Counted from the stretch's first letter, positions 35,274-44,718 are shown. The stretch is DNA of 64,000 bases from Microthrixaceae bacterium (GCA_023957975.1 JAMLGM010000009.1:1-64000), one strand, 5' to 3'. A program made the numbers and translations. The notes: a model not told the origin generated them from the sequence alone.

Positions 35274-36587
35274 CTATCGGCGGCCGATGCCTTCGTAGTC
35301 GAATCCCGCCTGACGAGCCCGCGAGCGGTCGAGCAGGTTACGCGTATCGACGATCTTGCGGACCGCCATCGCCGCAGCGACGTCGTCGAGATCGACCCAC
35401 TTGAACTCATCCCACTCGGTCAAGACGACGAGAACCTCCGCCCCCTTGACGGTGTCGAGCGGGTCGGACACCACCGGGATTCCCTCAATATCGAGGCGGA
35501 TGGCGGGATCGTAGGCCGTGACGTTGGCACCCAGATCCTGAAGCCGCTTGATGACCTCGATCGCCGGGGACATGCGGGTGTCGTCGGTGCGGGCCTTGAA
35601 CGTCAGACCCCACGCGGCGATGCTCTTGCCCGAGACGTCGCCTCCACATGCGGCGACCACCTTGCGCACGACCCGGTCGAACTGCTCTTCGTTCACCTCG
35701 ACAACGCCCTTGAGCATGCGGAAGTCGTATCCAGCGGTCTCCGCGATGTGAATGAGCGCGAGGGTGTCCTTCGGAAAGCACGACCCACCCCAGCCGGGGC
35801 CCGGGTTCAGGAACTGATGACCGATGCGCTTGTCGTAGCCCATGCCGAGCACGACGTCGGCGACGTCGGCACCGACCGCCTCGCAGACAGCGGCCACCGC
35901 GTTGACGAAACTGATCTTGGTGGCGAGGAAGGCATTGGAGGCGTACTTGATCGTCTCCGCGGAGGGCGGGTCGGTCACCATGATCGGCGCCGTCAACCCG
36001 ATGTAGAGACCAGCCATGCGAATCGCTGCCGACTGGTCGTTGGCCCCGATCACCACTCGATCGGGGTTCAAGAAGTCGTGCACCGCCGAGCCTTCACGAA
36101 GGAACTCCGGGTTGGACACGACATGCACGTCGCCGCGTTGCAACGCCCGCTCGACCACGCGGGTCGAACCGACCGGCACCGTCGACTTGTTGATCACGAT
36201 GGCGTCGGGTTGCAGCGCCGGACCGATCTCGCGCGCGGCCGCCTCGATGTAGGACAGGTCGGCGGATCCGTCGTCGGCTTGTGGGGTCGGGACGCACAGG
36301 TAGACGAATTCTCGGTCGCCGACGGCATTGGTGGCACCGAGCACGAACCGCAGGCGGCCCGATCGCACCCCTTCCTTGACCAGGTTCGGCAGGCCGTCCT
36401 CGAGGATCGGGATCTCACCGGCGTTGAGTGCGTCGACCTTGGCCTGATCGATGTCGGCACAGACGACGTCATGGCCCATCGAGGCAAGGCACGCTCCCGT
36501 CGTCAACCCGACGTATCCGGTGCCGATCACCGCAATGCGGCTCCCTGCGCCCACTCTCGACTCTGTTCCGACATGCACTGCGCCCAC
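35274..36587 (-). CDS. ugd: UDP-glucose 6-dehydrogenase
   Basis: A 437-residue NAD-dependent enzyme oxidising UDP-glucose to UDP-glucuronate. N-terminal RIAVIGTGYVGLTTGACLA, VPTPQADDG, STVPVGSTR, and the catalytic Cys in GWGGSCFPKD near residue 270; C-terminal NAD domain SIAAWGLTFKARTDDTR. GTG 36587 has AGGAG upstream; a start 17 codons later is not needed. Forms an operon with the decarboxylase. Confidence 0.94.
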   Translation of the reverse strand: MGAVHVGTESRVGAGSRIAVIGTGYVGLTTGACLASMGHDVVCADIDQAKVDALNAGEIPILEDGLPNLVKEGVRSGRLRFVLGATNAVGDREFVYLCVPTPQADDGSADLSYIEAAAREIGPALQPDAIVINKSTVPVGSTRVVERALQRGDVHVVSNPEFLREGSAVHDFLNPDRVVIGANDQSAAIRMAGLYIGLTAPIMVTDPPSAETIKYASNAFLATKISFVNAVAAVCEAVGADVADVVLGMGYDKRIGHQFLNPGPGWGGSCFPKDTLALIHIAETAGYDFRMLKGVVEVNEEQFDRVVRKVVAACGGDVSGKSIAAWGLTFKARTDDTRMSPAIEVIKRLQDLGANVTAYDPAIRLDIEGIPVVSDPLDTVKGAEVLVVLTEWDEFKWVDLDDVAAAMAVRKIVDTRNLLDRSRARQAGFDYEGIGRR

Positions 36588-36617
36588 TGGGCTCCTCCCA
36601 CAACAACCCGGTCGGGT

Positions 36618-38219
36618 TTACCGACATGACGCTGCCATCGCAGCATCGAACGGGATCATACCGACCGTTGCCGGTTCCGATTCATCTTGGTCAAGGCTAG
36701 AGGTGGTCGTCGTATTTCCGACCACCGTCTCCGCCACCGACGTTGTAGTTGCCGACGCGTCGGTCGTCGATGGGTGATTACCCGCCTGGCTGGTCCTCAT
36801 GGTGGTCGTCGTGGTCGTCGTGGTCGTCGTGGTCGGCACGACGATCTCCGCCGCTTGACGAACCATGTCGGTCGGCAGCGGCTCGGGACGAAGCGACGGT
36901 TCGCTGTTGAGTCTCGGGATGAACTCGAGACGCCGCCCAGGAAGGTCCTCGTCCAACACGAACTCGATCTCGCGGGCCGGGTCCAGGTCGAGATGGGCCG
37001 CCAACACCGCTGCCGCTTCCGCTCCGTCGGCCCCGTAGCGAATCGTGTCCTTCTTGGCGGTGGTCGACCCGTTGAAGGCCTTGGCGCTCTCCGCCGTCGC
37101 GTCGAAACCCGCTCCGTCGAGCGCTGAAACCAAGCCGTCGGCGGCTTCGAAGGAATCGGGCACCGACACGATCACATCGCTAGCCCTCACCTCACCCTCG
37201 GCCGGCACGCCGCGGAAGAAGCGCAACAGGTCGGCCGCTTCATCCCACTGCACGCTCTCGGCCGACGCTCCGCCCTTGTTCGTTGAACTCGTCGGCAAAC
37301 GATGCGTTGCGAGCTGGTCGACCGGGAACTCCCGGAAGGTCTGGATGAGATCGACGACCCAGTCTGCGTTGATCGTGTCATCGGTGGTCACCGACCCGAT
37401 CGCCGCATTCACGAGCTTGTACGCGGTGATCGGGTTTCGAATCCCACGCTCGATGGCCGACTGGGCCGTCTGCTTGATCAGGTCCTGCTGTCGGGCGATC
37501 CGGCCGTAATCCACCGTGGTGTCGTGCTTCCACTTCCCGCCCTTGGTGTAGGTGTCGCTGTCCTGCCACCACAGGTCGCGGGTTCGGGCGTACGCCAAGG
37601 CCTGTTCGGGGTCGAGGGTGATGCAGCCGGTCTCGGGCAGCCACAGGCTCGTCTTGGGGTCCTTGATCGGGTACTTGTTGTAGACGCGAATGCCACCAAG
37701 TGCCCGGTACACCTCCTTGAAACCGCCGAGGTCGACTTCGACGTAGTTGTCGATCGAGATCCCGAAGCTGTGGCGGATCGTGGCGATCAGTTGCTTCGGG
37801 CCTTCGGTGCGGTTGAGGGCACCGTTGATCTTGGTGCTCGACCAGTTCGGAGCGACCGGAACCCAGGTGTCTCGCGGGATCGACAGGATCGCGGCGGTCT
37901 TGGCCACCGGGTCGACCCGCAGGATCATGATCGTGTCGGCGAGATGCTCGGAACCACGACCCTTCTTCGTGGGGTCGTCGTCATCGAGCCCCGACGAATC
38001 GTCGGTGCCCACCATCAAGATGTTGCGCACTTCGGTATCGGAGATCCGGGCGTTCGCGATCGAGTCGATGTGATACACGGGGACTTCGGCAGCTTTGGCC
38101 CGCGCCACATGAAATGCTCCGGCCGCTGCCAGGCAGGCGAGTGCCAGCAGCGAGTTGAACGCGATGAGGAGGCGTTGACCCCAACTGCGACGTCCGCGAC
38201 GTCGACGGCGGTTACCCAT
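36618..38219 (-). CDS. LytR-CpsA-Psr (LCP) family cell-wall glycan ligase
   Basis: A 533-residue protein: Arg-rich cytosolic start, one membrane helix (about 17-37), the LCP domain (about 65-300) with NILMVGTDD, DTIMILRVDP, SIPRDTWVPV and the Arg/Asp polyprenyl-phosphate site in YARTRDLWWQD, then a LytR_C-like domain near 345-430, and a Thr-rich tail. LCP enzymes move lipid-linked glycans to peptidoglycan. In M. tuberculosis the homologue (CpsA-type) lies in the same neighbourhood. Here it is a candidate ligase for one of the polymers whose sugars are made nearby. Confidence 0.92.
   Translation of the reverse strand: MGNRRRRRGRRSWGQRLLIAFNSLLALACLAAAGAFHVARAKAAEVPVYHIDSIANARISDTEVRNILMVGTDDSSGLDDDDPTKKGRGSEHLADTIMILRVDPVAKTAAILSIPRDTWVPVAPNWSSTKINGALNRTEGPKQLIATIRHSFGISIDNYVEVDLGGFKEVYRALGGIRVYNKYPIKDPKTSLWLPETGCITLDPEQALAYARTRDLWWQDSDTYTKGGKWKHDTTVDYGRIARQQDLIKQTAQSAIERGIRNPITAYKLVNAAIGSVTTDDTINADWVVDLIQTFREFPVDQLATHRLPTSSTNKGGASAESVQWDEAADLLRFFRGVPAEGEVRASDVIVSVPDSFEAADGLVSALDGAGFDATAESAKAFNGSTTAKKDTIRYGADGAEAAAVLAAHLDLDPAREIEFVLDEDLPGRRLEFIPRLNSEPSLRPEPLPTDMVRQAAEIVVPTTTTTTTTTTTMRTSQAGNHPSTTDASATTTSVAETVVGNTTTTSSLDQDESEPATVGMIPFDAAMAASCR
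36801..36833 (-). repeat. Thr-run microsatellite in LCP tail
   Basis: Eleven Thr codons in a row, following a 9-base period (ACG ACG ACC on the coding strand). Such runs can change length by slippage. In the protein it is an extended, possibly O-glycosylated linker. Confidence 0.75.
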
Positions 38220-38227
38220 GGTGGGCG

Positions 38228-38233
38228 ATCCTA
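38228..38233 (-). promoter_or_regulatory. -10 element of a leaderless LCP promoter
   Basis: TAGGAT on the minus strand ends 8 bases before ATG 38219. Confidence 0.43.
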
Positions 38234-38306
38234 CCCGTGGCTATGGCGTCACCTGAGGCTGGCACCTGAGAACGCCGCGCACCGACTGACGCTTCCACGG
38301 CTGCCC

Positions 38307-38312
38307 TAGTGT
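38307..38312 (+). promoter_or_regulatory. -10 element of a leaderless pabB promoter
   Basis: TAGTGT ends 7 bases before GTG 38320. Confidence 0.43.
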
Positions 38313-38319
38313 CGGGGCG

Positions 38320-39360
38320 GTGGCCAAGCGTTTCGACCCCGCACCCGTCGCCGTTGTCGGCGACCGTTTGTGCTCCGAACTCGCCGATGTCACCTCCGAC
38401 TTCACCGCACTCGATTCCAGCGGCTTTTGGGCAGTGGTCATCCCCTACGACGGCGAGGCGGTCTGCGCACGGTTCGCGACGGTGCGCCCCGCTGTGCCCT
38501 GGGCCGGGGCACCGTGGCGCGGACCGGCGCTCGACTCATGGCACAGCAGCCTCGACCGCGACGGGTTCGTGGCCGGAGTCCGCTCCATCCGCGAGTCCAT
38601 CGCTGCGGGCGACGTCTACCAGGTGAACCTCACCCGCCGACTTCGTGCCCGCCTCACCGACCCTGAGCACCAACGCATCGAGGCACTCGGCGCCGCGCTG
38701 GCGCTGGGAAACCCGGCCCCATTCAGCGCGGTCGTGTCGCTGCCCGACCACGACATTGCGGTGGCGTCGGCCTCTCCCGAGCTCTTTCTCGCCCGCGACG
38801 GCGACGTCGTGCGCTCGTCGCCGATCAAAGGTACGGCGCCGACCCCGGAGGAGTTCCTCGACAAGGACCGCGCCGAGAACGTCATGATCGTCGACCTCGT
38901 GCGCAACGACCTCGGCATGGTGTGCGACTGGGGAACGGTGACGGTGCCGTCCCTGCTGGCGACCGAAGAGCATCCGGGGCTGTTCCACCTGGTGTCGACC
39001 GTTGAAGGACGCCTCCGTTCCGGCCTCGGATGGGCCGATGCCATCGGCGCGACGTTTCCCCCGGGATCTGTCACGGGTGCACCCAAGATCAGCGCGTGTT
39101 CGATCATCGATCGGCTGGAACCCGACTCGCGCGGCGTGTACTGCGGTGCCATCGGCTGGGTCGATGCGGACTCCCGCCGAGGCGCACTGAACGTCGCTAT
39201 CCGGACCTTCTGGATCGAGGGCGACGAGTTGAACTTCGGCACCGGCGGCGGAATCACGTGGGGATCCGACCCGACCGGCGAATGGAACGAAACCGAACTC
39301 AAGGCGAGACGACTCCTCGGGGTCGCCTCGGCGACGACCTCACGAGGAGACACCACATGA
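38320..39360 (+). CDS. pabB: aminodeoxychorismate synthase component I
   Basis: A 346-residue chorismate-binding enzyme that makes 4-amino-4-deoxychorismate for folate. Motifs: GDVYQVNLTRRL near residue 98, SSPIKGT (active-site Lys) near 168, NVMIVDLVRNDLG near 188, and PGSVTGAPKI near 250. The usual N-terminal region is short. No pabA glutaminase gene is in the window. GTG 38320 is chosen because of the -10 element directly before it. Its stop overlaps the start of the aminotransferase gene. Confidence 0.92.
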   Translation: MAKRFDPAPVAVVGDRLCSELADVTSDFTALDSSGFWAVVIPYDGEAVCARFATVRPAVPWAGAPWRGPALDSWHSSLDRDGFVAGVRSIRESIAAGDVYQVNLTRRLRARLTDPEHQRIEALGAALALGNPAPFSAVVSLPDHDIAVASASPELFLARDGDVVRSSPIKGTAPTPEEFLDKDRAENVMIVDLVRNDLGMVCDWGTVTVPSLLATEEHPGLFHLVSTVEGRLRSGLGWADAIGATFPPGSVTGAPKISACSIIDRLEPDSRGVYCGAIGWVDADSRRGALNVAIRTFWIEGDELNFGTGGGITWGSDPTGEWNETELKARRLLGVASATTSRGDTT

Positions 39361-40193
39361 GCAACCCGACCAACCCGAGCGTCTGGATCGACGGCCACCT
39401 CGTGTCGGCCGACGCCGCGCGCGTGCCCTACGACGACCACGGCATCACCGTCGGCGACGGCGTTTTCGAGACCATCAAGCTGACCGACTCCGGGCCGTTC
39501 GCGTTGTCCCGCCACCTTGAGCGACTCCGCCGTTCGGCCGACGCCATGAAAATTCCCGCCCCGTCCGATGAGGTGGTTCGCGCCGCGATCGCCGAGGTGG
39601 TCGCCACCCACGAGGGCGACGGGTTCCTGCGCGTCACGCTGACAGCCGGACCGGGACCGTTGGGGTCGAACCGCGACGAGCTCACGCCTCGACTGATCGT
39701 CGCCGTGCGACCCGGCGAAGTCCGCGTCGCCCCGACGACGGTGGTGCTCGTGGGCTACACCCGCAACGAGCGGGGCGCCCTCGCCGGGGTGAAGTCCACC
39801 TCGTATGGGGAAAACGTCGTGGCGCTTGCGGCCGCCGCCGAGTCGGGCGCCTCGGAGGCACTGTTCGCCAACACGGTCGGAGATCTGTGCGAGGGCACCG
39901 GTTCGAACGTGTTCGTCGGCTTCGGCGACCGACTCGTCACCCCACCGCTGCACTCGGGGTGCCTCGACGGCATCACGCGGGCGCTGCTCCTCGAAGCCGG
40001 GGTCGGCACCGAGCAGGACATCCCGGTCAATTCCCTCGGCGACGCGACCGAGATGTTCCTGGTATCGACCGCACGAGAGGTGCAGCCCGTGACCGCGATG
40101 GGCGACCTGGTGCTCCCCCTCGCGCCGGGCCCCTTGACGACGCGAGCGCGCGAGGTGTGGCTGGAGCGCGTCGCCGAGCGCCTCGACCCCTGA
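39357..40193 (+). CDS. class IV aminotransferase, likely 4-amino-4-deoxychorismate lyase
   Basis: A 278-residue PLP enzyme of the D-amino-acid/branched-chain aminotransferase and ADC lyase family. VPYDDHGITVGDGVFETIK and KSTSYGENVVALAAAAESGASEAL-like segments carry the PLP Lys and substrate residues; EGTGSNVF is the family motif. The ATGA overlap with pabB makes an ADC lyase role (p-aminobenzoate formation) most likely, though branched-chain aminotransferase function cannot be excluded by sequence. Confidence 0.85.
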   Translation: MSNPTNPSVWIDGHLVSADAARVPYDDHGITVGDGVFETIKLTDSGPFALSRHLERLRRSADAMKIPAPSDEVVRAAIAEVVATHEGDGFLRVTLTAGPGPLGSNRDELTPRLIVAVRPGEVRVAPTTVVLVGYTRNERGALAGVKSTSYGENVVALAAAAESGASEALFANTVGDLCEGTGSNVFVGFGDRLVTPPLHSGCLDGITRALLLEAGVGTEQDIPVNSLGDATEMFLVSTAREVQPVTAMGDLVLPLAPGPLTTRAREVWLERVAERLDP

Positions 40194-40206
40194 CGGTCCT
40201 GCCGCC

Positions 40207-41007
40207 TCAGATGGGCCGTAGGTGCACCACGTCGCCCACCGACACGGTCACCGGACCCGTCGCGGTCTCGACAACGAGTTCCCCGTCGGGGCCGACTGCG
40301 ACGGCCGTGCCTTCCAACAATCCGTTTGGTTGCTCGATTCGAACACGCCGACCCAACGTCGCCGAGCGGGCGCTCACCGCATCGCGCAACCCAACCCGTC
40401 CGTCGGGACCTGCCGCTGCGTCGAGGTGCATGGCGGTGCGTCGGATCAGCTCGATCACCACGTCGGTTCGATCGACGTCATGGCCCGCGAGGTGATTCAG
40501 CGCCGTTGCCGTATCACTCAGTTCGGCGGGCATCTCGGGCCAGTTCACGTTGATGCCGATGCCGACGACGACCGCATCGACACGCCCGTCCACGACGACC
40601 GCCTCGGCAAGTATTCCCGACAGCTTGCGGTCGTCATGGGTCCCGGTCGATGCCGCAGCGGCCACGAGGTCATTGGGCCACTTGATCCCGACCCGCCAGC
40701 CGACCACGTGTTCAATCGCCTCCGCAGCCGCCAACCCAACCGCGGCCGTCGCCAGGTGGGGACTCGAGGTCTCCGGGGCGGGACGAACGAGTACCGAACA
40801 CAGAATCGACGCACCGGCACCCGCGCTCCAGTCGCGACCCAGGCGGCCGCGACCCGCCGTTTGGAATTCGGCGCCGAGCACCTGCTCGCCTTCCCCGCGC
40901 CGTGCCGCGTCGAGGAGGTCGGCGTTGGTCGAACCCGTCTCGCCGACCCAGGTAATCCGGGAAAATCGGGTCCCGGCAAGCGCTGATGTGGCACGCGTGA
41001 GGTCCAT
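40207..41007 (-). CDS. birA: biotin-[acetyl-CoA-carboxylase] ligase
   Basis: A 266-residue biotin protein ligase. GSTNADLLDAA, the biotinyl-AMP loop AGRGRLGRDW near residue 57, KWPNDL near 117 and GIGINVNW near 153 are all present. There is no N-terminal DNA-binding domain, so it is the enzyme-only class. ATG 41007 fits the family and a -10 element ahead. It is divergent from the carboxylase subunit that it would biotinylate, with only 16 bases between the start codons, and convergent with the aminotransferase gene. Confidence 0.93.
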   Translation of the reverse strand: MDLTRATSALAGTRFSRITWVGETGSTNADLLDAARRGEGEQVLGAEFQTAGRGRLGRDWSAGAGASILCSVLVRPAPETSSPHLATAAVGLAAAEAIEHVVGWRVGIKWPNDLVAAAASTGTHDDRKLSGILAEAVVVDGRVDAVVVGIGINVNWPEMPAELSDTATALNHLAGHDVDRTDVVIELIRRTAMHLDAAAGPDGRVGLRDAVSARSATLGRRVRIEQPNGLLEGTAVAVGPDGELVVETATGPVTVSVGDVVHLRPI

Positions 41008-41013
41008 TCGGCC

Positions 41014-41019
41014 ACGATA
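41014..41019 (-). promoter_or_regulatory. -10 element of a leaderless birA promoter
   Basis: TATCGT on the minus strand ends 6 bases before ATG 41007. It lies inside the 16-base gap to the carboxylase gene, so the promoter core extends into that gene. Confidence 0.4.
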
Positions 41020-41023
41020 GAGC

Positions 41024-42793
41024 GTGTTTTCCAAAGTCCTGATCGCAAACCGTGGTGAGATCGCCGTCCGAGTCATTCGGGCATGCAAGGAACTGGGCAT
41101 CTCCACCGTCGCCGTCTACTCCGACCTCGACCGGGACGCGCTGCACGTGCGACTCGCCGATGAGGCCTATGCCCTCGGCGGGCAGACCGCCGCCGAGAGC
41201 TACATCAATACCGACAAGTTGCTCGAGGTCATCAAGCAATCCGGTGCCGAGGCCGTGCACCCCGGCTATGGCTTCTTTTCCGAGAACAGCGACTTCGCCA
41301 AGGCCATCACCGAGATGGGCGTGAAGTTCATCGGGCCGCGCCCCGAGGCGATCGACGTCATGGGCGACAAGATCTCCGCACGCCTCGCCGCGGAGAAGGT
41401 AGGCGTGTTCGGCGTTCCGGGCACCACCGACATCCTCACCGACCCGCAAAAGATCATCGACTTCGGCAACGAACACGGCTTCCCTGTCGCCATCAAGGCG
41501 GCGTATGGGGGCGGCGGTCGCGGCATGAAGGTCGTCAACTCGGCCGACGAGGCCGCCGACGCACTCGAGTCAGCCCAACGTGAAGCCCTCGCGTATTTCG
41601 GCCGCGACGAGTGCTACATGGAGCGCTACCTCACCAAGCCGCGCCACGTCGAGGTCCAGATCCTCGCCGACGAACACGGCAACTGCGTGTATCTCGGCAC
41701 CCGCGACTGCTCGGCCCAGCGGCGTCACCAGAAGCTCATCGAAGAAGCGCCGGCCGCGAACATCCCCGCCGAGATCATCACCCAGATGGGCGAGGCGGCG
41801 GTGGCCGTCGCCAAGGGCTGCGACTACGTCAACGCCGGCACCGTCGAGTTCCTCTACGAGGATGGCGGCTTCTTCTACCTCGAGATGAACACGCGCCTGC
41901 AGGTCGAACACTGCGTCTCCGAAGAGGTCACCAGCAAGGACCTCGTGGAATTGCAGCTGCGTGTCGCATCGGGCGAGCCGCTGCCGTTCACCCAGGACGA
42001 CATCGAGATCCACGGCCACGCCATCGAGGTGCGCATCAACGCCGAGAACGTCGCCGAGGGCAAGTTCCTGCCCTCCCCCGGCAAGATCGACAAGCTCCGA
42101 GTTCCCTCCGGCATCGGCGTGCGGTGGGACGGTGGCTACGAAGAAGGCGACGAGATCTCGCAGTACTACGACAACCTCGCCGGCAAGCTGGTCGTGTGGG
42201 CCAAGGATCGCCAGACCGCGATCAACCGCACGATCCGCGCGCTCGAGGAGTTCGTCATCGAGGGCGTGGCGACGACCATTCCCGCCGACCTCGCCATCTT
42301 GAAGGCCCCCGAATTTCAGGCATTCGAACACTCCACCAAGTGGGTGGAAAGCGGGCTCGACCTCACGGGCGTCGGCGTCGATCCGGTCGCGGCCTCCGAC
42401 GAGGACGACGAGCCGAAGGTTCGCCGCACGGTCGACGTCGAGGTGAACGGCAAGCGATTCTCCGTCGCCATGTACCTTCCCGAAGGTGCCGGCCTCGGCG
42501 GGGGCGCAGGAGCCGGTGGTGGCGCCAAGAAGAAGAAGGCCAAGCGCGGTTCCGGCGCAGCGGCCGGCCCGGCGAAGGGGTCCGGGACGCTCGTGGCGCC
42601 GATGCAAGGCACGATCGTCAAGGTCGTCGCCGCCGTGGGCGACACGGTGACCGAGGGCGACACGATCTGCGTGCTCGAGGCGATGAAGATGGAAAACGCC
42701 ATCGTCGCCGACAAGGACGGCACGATTGCGACGCTCAGTGTCGAGGCCGGTCAGGCGGTCGGCTCGGGCGACGTGCTGGCGGTCATCGAGTAG
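41024..42793 (+). CDS. accA: acetyl-/propionyl-CoA carboxylase alpha subunit (biotin carboxylase plus BCCP)
   Basis: A 589-residue protein like mycobacterial AccA3. Biotin carboxylase domain about 1-450 (KVLIANRGEIAVRVIRACKELG, ATP-grasp GGGGRGMKVV, KPRHVEVQ, EMNTRLQVEH), a Gly/Lys-rich linker near 495-520 and a C-terminal biotinyl domain with the acceptor Lys in EAMKMEN (about 551-557). It carboxylates biotin for fatty-acid and mycolate-type or propionate metabolism; no carboxyltransferase (AccD) gene is in the window. Start is GTG 41024. Confidence 0.95.
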   Translation: MFSKVLIANRGEIAVRVIRACKELGISTVAVYSDLDRDALHVRLADEAYALGGQTAAESYINTDKLLEVIKQSGAEAVHPGYGFFSENSDFAKAITEMGVKFIGPRPEAIDVMGDKISARLAAEKVGVFGVPGTTDILTDPQKIIDFGNEHGFPVAIKAAYGGGGRGMKVVNSADEAADALESAQREALAYFGRDECYMERYLTKPRHVEVQILADEHGNCVYLGTRDCSAQRRHQKLIEEAPAANIPAEIITQMGEAAVAVAKGCDYVNAGTVEFLYEDGGFFYLEMNTRLQVEHCVSEEVTSKDLVELQLRVASGEPLPFTQDDIEIHGHAIEVRINAENVAEGKFLPSPGKIDKLRVPSGIGVRWDGGYEEGDEISQYYDNLAGKLVVWAKDRQTAINRTIRALEEFVIEGVATTIPADLAILKAPEFQAFEHSTKWVESGLDLTGVGVDPVAASDEDDEPKVRRTVDVEVNGKRFSVAMYLPEGAGLGGGAGAGGGAKKKKAKRGSGAAAGPAKGSGTLVAPMQGTIVKVVAAVGDTVTEGDTICVLEAMKMENAIVADKDGTIATLSVEAGQAVGSGDVLAVIE

Positions 42794-42809
42794 TCACGCT
42801 GCCGCCGGG

Positions 42810-43334
42810 TCAGTCGTACAGCACGATCGACCCGGCGGCGCGATCGTGCAGGCCGCGTCGCTGCGGGTCATAGAAGACCCGGGCGTACACGACGGGCTGC
42901 CACACGATCCACAAGCCGCCGAAGGGCAACCCCAGGGCGAGAATCCCGCCCAGTGCCGGAACGATCGCGCGCATGAGCGAGCGGCTGATATCCACCCGTC
43001 CGCCGTCGACCATGCGCACGACCCGGATACCGAACAACGCCTTGCCGAACGTCCGACCAGTGGCGGCCACCGACACGAAGTCGTAGAGGACGGGCACGAA
43101 CGCGCTCACCATCTGCACCCACAGCGGCACACTTGCCATTATCGCGACCACGTCGCCGTCGCCCCAGTCGACGAACACCGCCGACAGCACCGCCCCCGGG
43201 ATCCCCTGAATCAACAGGTCGAAGATCTTGGCTCCGACGCGCACCGCCAAGGTCGGCACCGTTCCCGCTGCGGGGTCGGCGAAACTCCCGATTGGGCGCG
43301 TGCGTTCCGGATGCGGCGGATCTGGCGGGAACAT
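42810..43334 (-). CDS. RDD family membrane protein
   Basis: A 174-residue protein with three or four membrane helices. The first Arg-Asp motif is altered (VRVGAKIFDLLIQGIPGAV), while GRTFGKALFGIRVVRMVDGG and LMRAIVPALGGILALGLPFGG are typical of the RDD domain. Function of the family is mostly unknown; some act in ion or metabolite transport. N-terminus is Pro-rich. Confidence 0.82.
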   Translation of the reverse strand: MFPPDPPHPERTRPIGSFADPAAGTVPTLAVRVGAKIFDLLIQGIPGAVLSAVFVDWGDGDVVAIMASVPLWVQMVSAFVPVLYDFVSVAATGRTFGKALFGIRVVRMVDGGRVDISRSLMRAIVPALGGILALGLPFGGLWIVWQPVVYARVFYDPQRRGLHDRAAGSIVLYD

Positions 43335-43343
43335 GGGTACCGC

Positions 43344-43349
43344 AGGCTA
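43344..43349 (-). promoter_or_regulatory. -10 element for RDD gene, overlapping the lpdA stop codon
   Basis: TAGCCT ends 9 bases before ATG 43334; its TAG is the stop codon of the upstream flavoprotein gene. Confidence 0.35.
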
Positions 43350-44711
43350 CTCGGCGGCCTCCATCAGGGCTTCCGCGAGGGCCGGATGGACCAGCAGGCT
43401 TTCGGCGATGTCGTTGACCCGAAGCCCGGCATTGACCGCCACCGCGATGACCGAGATGAGCTCCGCCGCGTGACGCCCGACGATCGAGCCCCCCAGCACC
43501 ACGCCCGTCGCCGGGTCGCTGACCAGCTTGACGAACCCGCGGCTGTCGTTGTTGATGAGGGCCTTCGCGGTGGTGGCGAACGGCACCTTGGTGACCCGCA
43601 CCTTGCGTCCCTCGGCGAACGCGTCCGCTTCGGCGAGGCCGACGTCCGCGATCTCCGGGTCGGTGAAGATCGCGGAGGCCGCCTTGTCGTAGTCGAGATG
43701 GCGATGCGACACGATGTGCATGCCCATGACGTGTTCGGCGATCTTTCGCCCCTGCATCGAGGCCACCGAACTGAGCGGCAGCTTGCCGGAGAGGTCGCCG
43801 GCAACGTAGATGTGCGGCAACGAGGTGCGCAGGTGGTGATCCACCGTAGTGACGTACCCGCCGTCCATCTCGACGCCGACCTCCGCCAGGCCGAGGCCCT
43901 CGGAATTGGGAATCGACCCGATGGCCAGTAACGCATGACTGCCGGCCGCGATCCGACCGTCGTCGCAGATCACGCTGACCCCCGAGTCGTTGCGTTCGAT
44001 GCCGACCGCTCGGGCGCCCTTGAGCAGTTTGACCCCGCGGCTGACGAAGTCCTCCTCGAGCACCGCCGCCACCTCGGGATCCTTCTGCGGCAGCACCTGA
44101 TTGCGACTGACCACGAGCGTGACCTTGGACCCGAGCGACAAGAACATGTGCACGAACTCCACGCCGGTCACCCCGGAGCCGATCACGACCAGATGTTCGG
44201 GGATCTCCCGGGGCGGGTAGGCGTCTCGTGTGGTGAGAATCCGATCACCATCGGGCTGGGCGAACTCGGGGATCCGTGGGCGCGATCCGGTGGACACCAA
44301 GATGGCGTCGGCCTCGATCTCCTCCACCGCCCCATCGACGGTGTGCGCTTCGACCCGGTGCTCGCCCACGAGTCGTCCGGTGCCCATGATGATGCGAACA
44401 CCCTGGCTTTCAAGCAGCTGACGACCGGAACGTTCGAGGGTGGCGGTGATGGTGGAGATGCGGGTCTTGAGCGCGGCCAGATCGACGTGGCCCTGCGCCG
44501 GCTGCAGCCCCATCGACTCGGCCTTGGCCAGTTCTCCCACCGCACCTCCGGTGGCGATCATCGCCTTCGACGGCACGCAGTCCCACAGATTCGCGGCGCC
44601 GCCGATCACGTCGCGTTCGATCAGCGTGACCTTGGCGCCCAGGCGGGCCGCCACCGTCGCCGCCTGCACCCCCGCAGGCCCACCACCGATGATCACAAAG
44701 CGCAGCGTCAT
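43347..44711 (-). CDS. lpdA: LpdA-like FAD-dependent pyridine nucleotide-disulfide oxidoreductase
   Basis: A 454-residue two-dinucleotide-fold flavoprotein. FAD site VIIGGGPAGVQAATVAARLGA, NAD(P) site VVIGSGVTGVEFVHMF, second FAD motif YVAGDLSG. The redox-active CxxxxC of lipoamide dehydrogenases is missing: the region reads GGAANLWDCVPSKAMIA with one Cys only. This is the trait of the M. tuberculosis LpdA (Rv3303c) group, which reduce quinones with NAD(P)H. ATG 44711 matches the family start. Confidence 0.88.
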   Translation of the reverse strand: MTLRFVIIGGGPAGVQAATVAARLGAKVTLIERDVIGGAANLWDCVPSKAMIATGGAVGELAKAESMGLQPAQGHVDLAALKTRISTITATLERSGRQLLESQGVRIIMGTGRLVGEHRVEAHTVDGAVEEIEADAILVSTGSRPRIPEFAQPDGDRILTTRDAYPPREIPEHLVVIGSGVTGVEFVHMFLSLGSKVTLVVSRNQVLPQKDPEVAAVLEEDFVSRGVKLLKGARAVGIERNDSGVSVICDDGRIAAGSHALLAIGSIPNSEGLGLAEVGVEMDGGYVTTVDHHLRTSLPHIYVAGDLSGKLPLSSVASMQGRKIAEHVMGMHIVSHRHLDYDKAASAIFTDPEIADVGLAEADAFAEGRKVRVTKVPFATTAKALINNDSRGFVKLVSDPATGVVLGGSIVGRHAAELISVIAVAVNAGLRVNDIAESLLVHPALAEALMEAAE

Positions 44712-44718
44712 GGGGCCA

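Noticed and set aside
36801-36833. CRISPR or tandem-repeat array
   Set aside because: A simple 9-base codon repeat inside a coding region, with no spacers.
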